Positions 1 through 6,045 of a DNA stretch of 13,446 bases are shown piece after piece (positions within the stretch are counted from its first letter, which is position 1; each line of letters opens with the position of its first letter). Where the stretch lies: NCBI GenBank assembly GCA_023460935.1, contig JAEWOI010000003.1, positions 1-13,446 of the forward strand, written 5' to 3'. The position numbers and the translations under genes are program-made. A model generated the notes under the pieces. The model had not been told where the DNA came from and did no database searches. It saw only the letters and a list, made by a program, of their open reading frames with translations. This DNA comes from Actinomycetes bacterium (GTDB lineage Bacteria > Actinomycetota > Actinomycetes > Propionibacteriales > Propionibacteriaceae).

Positions 1-75
1 AAGCCCAGCCCAGAAACGCCCCCGGATCTCCTCGCCCATCCGGCCACCCCTGGGGCGGCCCGTCCTCCCAGCCAT
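1..75 (-). CDS. Partial transposase N-terminus, probably IS30 family
   Basis: A minus-strand reading frame starts at ATG 75-73 and runs off the left edge, so only 25 residues are visible. An SD-like AGGAGG (minus strand of 81-86) sits 5 nt before the ATG. The peptide begins MAGRTGRPRGGR and continues to an EEIRGRFWAGL segment. A basic Gly/Arg start followed by an 'E-x-R-x-x-FW-x-x-L' helix is how many actinobacterial IS30-type transposases begin, just before their first helix-turn-helix. The DDE catalytic region lies outside the window, so family and intactness cannot be tested. It diverges from the importer operon beginning near 250. It could instead be another basic DNA-binding protein. The start and frame are fairly well supported; the family is a recognition-level guess. 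Confidence 0.5.
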   Translation of the reverse strand, partial: MAGRTGRPRGGRMGEEIRGRFWAGL

Positions 76-118
76 CGCAACCTCCTACATCCGGTGTTGC
101 GACCACCACTAGAGCCCA

Positions 119-136
119 CCCCCGAAATTTCGGGGG
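119..136. repeat. Perfect 18-bp palindrome
   Basis: CCCCCGAAATTTCGGGGG is a perfect palindrome lying 44 bp upstream of the start of the partial transposase gene. It could be part of the element's terminal region, its insertion target (IS30 itself is known to prefer palindromic targets), or a factor-independent hairpin. The other end of the element would be needed to choose between these. Confidence 0.6.
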
Positions 137-187
137 CGAACGTGAGTTTCGGGGGCGTCAGGGGCGGAAGCGCCGGAATCGGGGGCG
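128..187 (+). repeat. Three G-rich direct repeats (TTTCGGGGGCG-like)
   Basis: TTTCGGGGGCG occurs at 128-138 and again at 148-158, exactly 20 bp apart. A third, imperfect copy (AATCGGGGGCG) lies at 177-187. The first copy overlaps the right arm of the 119-136 palindrome. A two-turn spacing suits a protein-binding array such as transposase subterminal sites, but this is inference. Confidence 0.4.
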
Positions 188-212
188 GCGTCCCACATGC
201 AGGACGGGTGGG

Positions 213-250
213 TTCACCGGCGTCGGGGCACCGTGTTAGGTTTCCGCGCA
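213..250 (+). promoter_or_regulatory. Predicted promoter for the leader ORF and importer operon
   Basis: A -35-like TTCACC (213-218) and a TAnnnT-type -10, TAGGTT (237-242), are separated by 18 bp. Seven bases downstream of the -10 lies the A of an ATG at 250, so transcription is predicted to begin at or next to that ATG, which is the layout of a leaderless actinobacterial transcript. The call rests on motif spacing only. The remainder of the 76-429 interval holds the repeats at 119-187 and the leader features listed separately. Confidence 0.45.
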
Positions 251-330
251 TGTCTCGACACACCAGCACCGTCCCGGCCGTTCTGGCCCGGGTGGCGCCG
301 AAGAGTGTCCAGATGTGTTGCCGGAGCTGA
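250..330 (+). CDS. Leader peptide with tandem Cys codons (putative cysteine attenuator ORF)
   Basis: This 26-codon ORF runs from ATG 250 to TGA 328-330 and ends 99 bp before the importer lipoprotein gene. It begins MSRHTST and ends QMCCRS, with adjacent Cys codons TGT (316-318) and TGC (319-321) two codons before the last residue. No convincing SD precedes it; only AGG at 238-240. The ATG coincides with the predicted transcription start, so it is probably leaderless. Cys-rich leaderless short ORFs upstream of sulfur-assimilation operons are known in mycobacteria, where translation of the Cys run senses cysteine supply and controls the downstream operon. This one has two Cys codons, fewer than the polycysteine examples. 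The call is therefore an inference from architecture. A chance ORF is the main alternative. Confidence 0.45.
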   Translation: MSRHTSTVPAVLARVAPKSVQMCCRS

Positions 331-427
331 TCGAGCCCGCGCCATCAAGAATCCCGCCGGGCCGTGAGGTCCGGCTAACCGCTACCGGTCCCTGCGTGCC
401 TGGCATCCCGTCCGAGTCAGGAGACCG
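320..427 (+). promoter_or_regulatory. Candidate attenuator: mutually exclusive pairings around the ssuA SD
   Basis: Three stems are visible by eye. (a) CGGTC/CCTG (386-394) can pair with CAGG/GACCG (418-421 and 423-427, A422 bulged), covering the AGGAG SD at 419-423. (b) GGGCCG (359-364) can pair with CGGTCC (386-391, one G-U), which breaks stem a and frees the SD. (c) GCCGGA (320-325), overlapping the second Cys codon, can pair with TCCGGC (370-375), which crosses and excludes stem b. A ribosome stalled on the Cys codons would cover 320-325, favour b and free the SD. A ribosome that finishes would permit c and a. No T-tract terminator is seen, so control of translation is the more likely mode. 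No folding energies were calculated. Confidence 0.35.
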
Positions 428-429
428 AG

Positions 430-1503
430 ATGCATCCCAAGCCCAGCCGCAGACGTCCGGCGGCCATAGCCGCAGCACTGTCCGGCTTCGTCCTGCTACT
501 GAGCGCCTGCTCGAGCGCCGCTGCCGCGCCCGGCGCGGCCGGCGGCCCGCCACTGGGTGAGGTGAACATCGGCTACTTCCCCAACGTGACCCACGCGCCC
601 GGGCTGGTCGCAGACGCCAAGGGCAAGTTCACCGAACGGTTCGCAGAGCTCAACGCCAAGGTCAACACCAAGTCGTTCAACGCCGGCCCGGACGTGATCC
701 AGGCCATCCTCAGCGGCTCGCTCGACATCAGCTACATCGGGCCCAACCCGACCGTGACGGCCTACCTCCAGTCCCAGGGCAAGGGCATCCGGGTCATCGC
801 CGGTTCCACCTCCGGCGGCGCGGCGCTGGTGGTTAAGCCCGGGATCACCGGCGTAGACCAGCTCCGGGGCAGGAAGCTCGCCACCCCCCAGCTCGGCAAC
901 ACCCAGGACATCGCGCTGCGGCACTGGCTCGCCGCCAACGGGCTCACTGCCACCCAGGACGGCGGGGGTGACGTCTCGATCCTGCCGCAGGCCAACTCCG
1001 CCGCGGTGCAGGCCTTCGCCGCCGGCGAAATCGACGGTGGCTGGCTGCCCGAACCCTTCGCCACCCGGCTGGTGAACGCCGGCGGCAAGGTGTTGGTGGA
1101 CGAGGCGACGCTGTGGCCGGACGGCCAGTTCGTCACCACCAACGTCATCGCCCGCACCGAGTTCGTCGCAGAGCACCCCGAAGCCGTCCGCGCCTTCGTC
1201 GAGGCCCACCTCGACGCACTCGCTGCGATCGAGGCCGATCCCGCCGGGGCCAGGGCCGCGGTGGCCGACCAGATCAAGCGGATCACCGAGCAGCAGCTGG
1301 AACCGGCGGTGCTCGAGGCGGCCTGGCAGAACCTGGAGTTCACGCCCGACCCGCTGGCGGCGACCCTGAAGACCTCAGCCGAGCACGCAGCGGCGGTGGG
1401 GCTGCTGCCGGAGAAGCCCTCGGATGGCTTCGCCGGGTTGTGGGACCTGACCGCGCTCAATGAGGCGCTCGCCGCCCGGGGAGAGGAAGAGGTCACCGCG
1501 TGA
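430..1503 (+). CDS. ssuA: ABC importer substrate-binding lipoprotein, sulfonate/taurine/nitrate class
   Basis: This 357-aa protein is the extracytoplasmic receptor of an ABC importer for aliphatic sulfonates, taurine or a similar anion. Its N-terminus is a lipoprotein signal: basic PKPSRRR, a hydrophobic stretch, then lipobox LSAC with acylated Cys27. Mature-domain features of the SsuA/TauA/NrtA (NMT1-like) fold follow: IGYFPNVTHAPG near the start, then ILSGSLDISYIGPNPTV, and later GEIDGGWLPEPFATRL. AGGAG (419-423) lies 6 nt before the ATG. Its stop overlaps the ATPase start (GTGA). The substrate cannot be fixed from sequence because nitrate and other organic anions use the same fold; the Cys-codon leader upstream favours an organosulfur compound. 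No sulfonate monooxygenase gene lies in the window. The class is firm, the substrate and symbol tentative. Confidence 0.85.
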   Translation: MHPKPSRRRPAAIAAALSGFVLLLSACSSAAAAPGAAGGPPLGEVNIGYFPNVTHAPGLVADAKGKFTERFAELNAKVNTKSFNAGPDVIQAILSGSLDISYIGPNPTVTAYLQSQGKGIRVIAGSTSGGAALVVKPGITGVDQLRGRKLATPQLGNTQDIALRHWLAANGLTATQDGGGDVSILPQANSAAVQAFAAGEIDGGWLPEPFATRLVNAGGKVLVDEATLWPDGQFVTTNVIARTEFVAEHPEAVRAFVEAHLDALAAIEADPAGARAAVADQIKRITEQQLEPAVLEAAWQNLEFTPDPLAATLKTSAEHAAAVGLLPEKPSDGFAGLWDLTALNEALAARGEEEVTA

Positions 1504-2294
1504 GCGCGACCGCAGCGACCGCGACCGTCCCGGAGCAGGGGCGGTTGCGGCTCGCCGGGCTCGGCAAGGTCTTCGGCTCGGGCCCACTGGCGGTCCGCGC
1601 CCTTGGGGGCCTGGACCTGGAGGTCCGTCCCGGGGAGTTCGTGGCCGTCGTCGGCGGTTCCGGCTGCGGCAAGTCGACCATGCTGTCGCTGGTCGCCGGG
1701 CTGGAGCCGCCGACCTCGGGAACGGTCGAGGCAGTGGGCGGGGTGGCGCTGATGTTCCAGGAGAGCACCCTATTGCCGTGGCTGACCGCAGCCCAGAACG
1801 TCGAGCTCGCGCTGCGGCTGCGGGGGGTGGAGCAGGCCGAGCGACGCACCCGGGCGCGGGAACTGCTCGGGAAGGTGCGCCTCGGCCGGCACCTGGACAA
1901 GCGGCCGCACGAGCTCTCCGGCGGCATGCGCCAACGCGTCGCGCTGGCCAGGGTGCTCGCCCAGGAGGCAGCCGTCGTGCTGATGGACGAGCCGTTCGGC
2001 GCGCTCGACGCGATGACCCGCGACCAGATGCACGACCTGATCGAGAGCGTCTGGCTGGACACCGGCTTCACGGCCTTGTTCGTCACCCACAACGTACGCG
2101 AGGCGGTGCGGCTGGCCGACCGCTCGATCCTGATGGGGTCGCGCCCGGGACGGATCATCCACGAGCAACCCAACCCGCTGCCGCGACCAAGGCGGATGGA
2201 CTCGCCGACCGTGGCGGCCATGGCCTCCGACCTGACCCGGCGGCTGAAGGAGGAGGTGGCCGTCCATGACCGGACCGACTACTTCACTATCTGA
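1500..2294 (+). CDS. ssuB: ABC importer ATP-binding protein, SsuB/TauB type
   Basis: This 264-aa ATPase energises the importer encoded on either side. It shows a complete nucleotide-binding site: Walker A GGSGCGKST (residues 52-60), Q-loop in LMFQESTLLPW, signature LSGGMRQR, Walker B VVLMDEPFGALD and switch His in LFVTHNVREAV. MFQE-x-x-LLPW and the DEPFGALD-x-x-TR pattern are characteristic of the SsuB/TauB/NrtD group. It starts with GTG at 1500, overlapping the TGA of the lipoprotein gene by four bases, which implies translational coupling, and a GAGAGGAAGAGG purine run precedes the start. The 3' end overlaps the permease gene by 29 bp. Length and motifs are normal for the family. Confidence 0.9.
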   Translation: MSATAATATVPEQGRLRLAGLGKVFGSGPLAVRALGGLDLEVRPGEFVAVVGGSGCGKSTMLSLVAGLEPPTSGTVEAVGGVALMFQESTLLPWLTAAQNVELALRLRGVEQAERRTRARELLGKVRLGRHLDKRPHELSGGMRQRVALARVLAQEAAVVLMDEPFGALDAMTRDQMHDLIESVWLDTGFTALFVTHNVREAVRLADRSILMGSRPGRIIHEQPNPLPRPRRMDSPTVAAMASDLTRRLKEEVAVHDRTDYFTI

Positions 2295-3132
2295 GCCCAA
2301 CGAGGACCTGGCCGCCGGCGAGGCGGTGGAGGAGGGGGATACCCCGGCGGGGTCCGGCCGGCGCTGGGCACGTGGCCCGGTGCCGGTACTGCTGGCCGTG
2401 GGGATCTTCCTGTTCGCCTGGCAGGTGGTGGTGTGGACGGGCTGGCGCCCGGAGTACCTGCTGCCGGGGCCGGTGGCCGTCCTGGCCGAGCTCGGGCAGC
2501 GCGCCGGTGAGCCACAGTTCTGGCTGGCGCTGGCCCGCACCCTGGGCAGGGCGCTGACCGGCTTCGGGGTGGCCATTGCGATCGGCACAGCGATCGGGTT
2601 GGCCACCGCACGGTCGAGCCTGCTGCGCGCCGCGATCGGTTCGCTGGTGACCGGCCTGCAGACCATGCCCAGCGTGGTCTGGTTCCCGCTGGCGATCCTG
2701 CTGATCGGGCTGGACGAGCAGGCGATCCTCTTCGTGGTCGTGCTCGGCGCCGCACCCAGCATCGCCAACGGCGTGCTCAGCGGCGTCGACCAGGTGCCGC
2801 CGGCCTACTACCGGCTCGGGCAGGTGCTCGGCGCGCACGGCTGGAAGCTCTATCGCCACATCGTGCTGCCGGCGGCCCTGCCGGCCTACGTCGGTGGGCT
2901 CAACCAGGGCTGGGCGTTCGCATGGCGCTCGCTGATGGCAGGTGAACTGCTGGTGGTCATCCCCGGCGCGATCGCACTGGGGAACCGGCTCGCGTTCGCG
3001 CAGGAGTTCGGGGACGCGGCCGGGCTGCTGGCCTACATGCTGGTGATCCTGGTGATCGGCATGCTCGCAGACACGGCGTTCAGCGCCCTCGCCCGCCGCA
3101 TCCGCAGGCGCCGCGGGCTCACCGTCCGCTGA
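2266..3132 (+). CDS. ssuC: ABC importer permease, SsuC/TauC type
   Basis: This 288-aa inner-membrane permease has a hydrophilic N-terminus of about 35 residues and roughly six membrane spans. It carries the BPD-type permease EAA loop: a RLGQVLGAHGWKLYRHIVLP segment that docks on the ATPase, followed by ALPAYVGGLNQGWAFAWRSL as in SsuC/TauC/NrtB. The ATG lies inside the last codons of the ATPase gene, with an AAGGAGGAGG SD (2247-2256) nine bases upstream. It is the last gene of the operon; the oppositely oriented ABC-2 permease gene ends only 25 bp beyond its stop. I see no strong terminator in that 25-bp gap, so the two convergent transcription units may run into one another. Confidence 0.9.
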   Translation: MTGPTTSLSEPNEDLAAGEAVEEGDTPAGSGRRWARGPVPVLLAVGIFLFAWQVVVWTGWRPEYLLPGPVAVLAELGQRAGEPQFWLALARTLGRALTGFGVAIAIGTAIGLATARSSLLRAAIGSLVTGLQTMPSVVWFPLAILLIGLDEQAILFVVVLGAAPSIANGVLSGVDQVPPAYYRLGQVLGAHGWKLYRHIVLPAALPAYVGGLNQGWAFAWRSLMAGELLVVIPGAIALGNRLAFAQEFGDAAGLLAYMLVILVIGMLADTAFSALARRIRRRRGLTVR

Positions 3133-3157
3133 GGCGCAGCCCGCAGCGAGAACCGGC

Positions 3158-4021
3158 TCAGCTCGTGACGTCCTTGTTCCGGAACCGCAGCCACGCTGCG
3201 GCGAAGAACACCGCTGCGTAGGCCGCGTCCACCCACAGCCCGACCACCATGCGGTCGAGGAACACCGGGGTGCGCAACAGGTCGACGAAGGCCGGCCAGC
3301 GCTCCACCAGCAGCCAGGGGTGCAGCCAGTCCAGCTGCGGGACCGCGTCCAGCACCCAGAGCAGGGTGCCCAGCATGGCAGTGGCGACTGTCGCGGCGAT
3401 CGGCTGCTCGGTGAGCGTGGAGACGAACAGCCCCAGCATGGCCAGCGCGGTCAGGCCGGCAGCGACGTAGGCGGTGGCCAGGGCCAGCCGGAGCAGGCCC
3501 TCACCCACGCCGATCTGGCTGCCCGAGAGTGTGACCAGCGGCCCCGCACCGAACAGCAGGGTGCCGGCCAGCACGCCCCCGACGGCAACGACCACCGCTC
3601 CGGTGAAGGCTCCGACGGCCAGGGCGCAGGCCTTGGCGGCCAGCAGCCGCAGGCGCGGGACGGGAGCCACCAGCAGGTAGCGCAGGGTGCCCTGGTTGGC
3701 CTCGCCGGCGATCGCGTCGCCGGCCAGCACCGAGACCGCCAGCGGCAGGAAGAGGGCGATCTCGATGCTCAGCCCGGCGAAGCCGAGGAAGATCCCGTTG
3801 CCGGCCACCGATGCGATCAGGTCGCCGCCACGGGAGCCGGGGTGTCGCAGTTGCGAGATCTTCAGCGCGACCCCGATCATCGCCACCAGCCCGAGCAGCA
3901 CCAGCAGCCCCACCTGGTTGCGGCGCCGGCCGAACACCAGCCGCAGCTCGGAGCTGAGCAGCCGGGCGAAACTGCCCCGGCGTGCCCTCGGCCCGGCCAG
4001 GCCCGCCTCAGCCGCTGACAT
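3158..4021 (-). CDS. ABC-2 type transporter permease
   Basis: This 287-aa polytopic membrane protein is the presumed partner of the ABC ATPase encoded just upstream, whose 3' end it overlaps by 14 bp. After a basic cytoplasmic N-terminus (RARRGSFARLLSSELRLVFGRRRNQ) about six hydrophobic segments follow, beginning VGLLVLLGLVAMIGVALKI and including a typical ABC-2 region with GEANQGTLRYLLVAPVPR between spans two and three. That GTLRYLL-x-x-P-x-x-R stretch is a hallmark of ABC-2/DrrB-like permeases, where the protein contacts the ATPase. The C-terminus ends FRNKDVTS, with the 'F-x-x-[RK]D' tail common in these proteins. The exported substrate is unknown: a drug, lipid, peptide or lipoprotein are all possible. 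Confidence 0.85.
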   Translation of the reverse strand: MSAAEAGLAGPRARRGSFARLLSSELRLVFGRRRNQVGLLVLLGLVAMIGVALKISQLRHPGSRGGDLIASVAGNGIFLGFAGLSIEIALFLPLAVSVLAGDAIAGEANQGTLRYLLVAPVPRLRLLAAKACALAVGAFTGAVVVAVGGVLAGTLLFGAGPLVTLSGSQIGVGEGLLRLALATAYVAAGLTALAMLGLFVSTLTEQPIAATVATAMLGTLLWVLDAVPQLDWLHPWLLVERWPAFVDLLRTPVFLDRMVVGLWVDAAYAAVFFAAAWLRFRNKDVTS

Positions 4022-4946
4022 CGAAACCCTCTCCGGTCAGCTGCACGAACGCGTCCTCGAGGGTCGGGGTGACCTGCGCGAACTCCCGGACGGCGACGCC
4101 AGACCCCACGAGCTCCGCCACTATGCGCTCGGGGAGCAGCTCGCCCAGCGCTCCGGTGATGCCCTCGCCGTTGCTCGTGGCGTCAGCCACCCCGAGCCTG
4201 GCAAGCACGGGCAGCGCAGCCTCCGGGTGCGGGGTGAGCAGGCGGAATCGGCGCTCGGTCAGCCCGCGCAACCCAGCCAGCGGCCCTTGGGCGACGAGCC
4301 GACCCTCCCGCATCACCCCGACGTGGCTGCACAGTTGCTCGACCTCGCTCAGCAGGTGGCTGGAGATGAACACCGTGGTGCCCTCGGCCGCGAGGTCTGC
4401 CACCAGGTGCCGCACTTCACGGGTGCCCTGGGGGTCGAGACCGTTGGTCGGCTCGTCCAGCACCAGCAGTTCGCGCGGCTGGAGCAGTGCTGCTGCGATG
4501 CCGAGGCGCTGGCGCATCCCGAGGGAGTAGGCGCGGTACCGCTTGCCGGCCGCAGCCCCGAGGCCCACGCGTTCCAGCGCCGCCCCGACCCGGGCCGCTG
4601 CCGTGGCTGGGTCGCTGGTGGCGTCGGCAGCGTCGGCCCGCAGCAGGTTGGCCCGCCCGGACAAGTAGGGGTGGAAAGCAGGTCCCTCCACCAGAGCCCC
4701 CACCCTTGGCAGCACGCTGGCTGCAGCCGCCGGCATGGGTTCACCGAGCAGCGTGCAGCTGCCGGCGTCGGGGCGCACCAGCCCGAGCAGCATCCGGATC
4801 GTGGTGGTCTTCCCGGAGCCGTTGGGCCCGATGAACCCGTAGCAGGCGCCGCGGGGCACCTCGAGGTCCAGCTCGGCCACCACCTGCTGCTTCCCGAACC
4901 GCTTGCCCAGCCCGGTCGAGGCAACGGCCGGCCCGGAGGGGGTCAC
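4008..4946 (-). CDS. ABC transporter ATP-binding protein, DrrA/CcmA type
   Basis: This 312-aa ATPase drives the ABC-2 permease encoded downstream. Motifs in order are Walker A GPNGSGKTT (residues 40-48), a YSLGMRQRLGIA signature in which LGMRQ replaces the canonical LSGGQ (as is common in exporters of this group), Walker B LLVLDEPTNGLD, and switch His in TVFISSHLLSEVEQ. About 100 residues follow the nucleotide-binding core, as in DrrA-like ATPases. The start is GTG (4946-4944), overlapping the TGA of the LolA-like gene in a GTGA junction, with no good SD of its own, so translation is probably coupled. Gene order LolA-like, ATPase, permease suggests a function at the cell envelope. Confidence 0.88.
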   Translation of the reverse strand: MTPSGPAVASTGLGKRFGKQQVVAELDLEVPRGACYGFIGPNGSGKTTTIRMLLGLVRPDAGSCTLLGEPMPAAAASVLPRVGALVEGPAFHPYLSGRANLLRADAADATSDPATAAARVGAALERVGLGAAAGKRYRAYSLGMRQRLGIAAALLQPRELLVLDEPTNGLDPQGTREVRHLVADLAAEGTTVFISSHLLSEVEQLCSHVGVMREGRLVAQGPLAGLRGLTERRFRLLTPHPEAALPVLARLGVADATSNGEGITGALGELLPERIVAELVGSGVAVREFAQVTPTLEDAFVQLTGEGFDVSG

Positions 4947-6007
4947 TTCGCGGCCAGAGCCGCGTACAGCCTCTCCGGTGCCACCGAGCCGACGGCCACG
5001 CGGCCGTCTTCGGTGAGCACGACGTTCACCAGGGCCGTGCTCAGCAGCCGTCCGCTGCCCCAGGCGCCGGACACCTCCGGCAGCGAGGCGAGCAGCGCGC
5101 GGGCCGCCTGGTCCTCGGGCAGCTCGCCGAGCTCTGCGACCGCCACCGTGGTCCAGCCGGTGCCGACGAGCCTCGGCCGGTCGGTGCCCCCGGCGGTGCC
5201 GTGGTCGCGGGCCTGCGGCTTGCGCAGTTCCTTCACCTCCGCGCCGGGGGGCGGGGTGAACTCGAAGACCGCCGGGTCGGGCGTCCCGAAGTCGACGCTG
5301 GTGGCCGTCAACGAAACGGCGTCGGTGCCGTCGTCCGCGACCACCCGCACGCCTAGCGGAACGAACTCCGTGGAGTCGACCGCCACCCGCACCTCCGCGA
5401 CCAGGCTGTCGGCGTCCTTCGGGGTGAGCACCAACTGGTAGACGGGCCGGCCGGCGACGTAGCCGGTGCCCGAGGTGGCCAGGTCTGTGGTGGGCTCCAG
5501 CGCGGCGAGCAGCCGGCTCACCGCTGCGGTGGGGTCAGGGGTGGTGGCCGGTTCCTTCTCGCCCGGGACGATCGTGGCGTGGCCGACCTGCTGGCGTTCA
5601 CTGGACCAGGTCCACACCTGGTCGCCGTTGCGCACCACCGAGCGCTCGGTGTCCCCGTCGACCAGCGCCACCTTCGCGCGATCGGGCGCCGCGCGCCAGA
5701 CCCGGACGGTGTGGCTGCCGGTGAGCAGGGTGAGCGCGTCCTGCAGCTCGTCGCCGGTCTCGCCCATCCCGGACGGCAGCGTGGGCAACCCGAGGTCGCT
5801 GCGCTGCTCAAAGGTGGCGCTGAGGCCGGCCACATCGGCGGTGGCGAGGTTGGTCAGCAGTTCCGCTGCGGTGAGCGGGGGGAGCACCGGATCGGCTGCC
5901 GCACCCCGGGCCACGAGCCCGGTGATGCCGGCGGCAGCGACGACACCGACGGTGGCGAGCGCCGCCAGGCGACGGGGAGCAGGGGTGCGACCGGGTGCTG
6001 GGCTCAT
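4943..6007 (-). CDS. Exported LolA/RseB-like (DUF2092-type) protein
   Basis: This 354-aa protein has a basic N-terminus (GRTPAPRR) and one hydrophobic segment (about residues 13-33, ending ARGAAADP), so it is secreted or anchored by its N-terminus; there is no lipobox Cys. The remainder resembles the LolA/RseB-like beta-sheet fold: 'LSATFEQRSDLGLP', a 'VRNGDQVWTWSS' strand pair, 'YVAGRPVYQLVLTPK', and 'VSLTATSVDFG-x-PDPAVFEFTPPPG', which is the usual ending of such domains. Family members bind lipid or lipoprotein moieties, or regulate anti-sigma factors. Here the gene is translationally coupled to an ABC ATPase and permease, so a role in delivering a hydrophobic substrate is plausible but unproven. 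AGGAG lies 12 nt before the ATG, somewhat far. The ROK gene ends 38 bp upstream. Confidence 0.7.
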   Translation of the reverse strand: MSPAPGRTPAPRRLAALATVGVVAAAGITGLVARGAAADPVLPPLTAAELLTNLATADVAGLSATFEQRSDLGLPTLPSGMGETGDELQDALTLLTGSHTVRVWRAAPDRAKVALVDGDTERSVVRNGDQVWTWSSERQQVGHATIVPGEKEPATTPDPTAAVSRLLAALEPTTDLATSGTGYVAGRPVYQLVLTPKDADSLVAEVRVAVDSTEFVPLGVRVVADDGTDAVSLTATSVDFGTPDPAVFEFTPPPGAEVKELRKPQARDHGTAGGTDRPRLVGTGWTTVAVAELGELPEDQAARALLASLPEVSGAWGSGRLLSTALVNVVLTEDGRVAVGSVAPERLYAALAAK

Positions 6008-6045
6008 GGCTCAATCATGCTCCTGCCGGCCAAGGCGCTGCCCCC

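Noticed and set aside
330..429. SAM or other known riboswitch in the importer leader
   Set aside because: I could not match the conserved core of any SAM-family or other metabolite riboswitch; the Cys-codon ORF with alternative stems explains the region better.
3687..5441. A long plus-strand open frame of 584 codons, antisense to the exporter genes
   Set aside because: It lies opposite three well-supported minus-strand genes, has a low-complexity Ser/Arg/Gln/Pro composition and no recognisable domain; open antisense frames are expected in GC-rich coding DNA.
6004..6018. Four-codon mini-ORF (MIEP) whose stop overlaps the LolA-like start
   Set aside because: AGGAG is only one base from its ATG, too close to drive initiation; probably coincidence.
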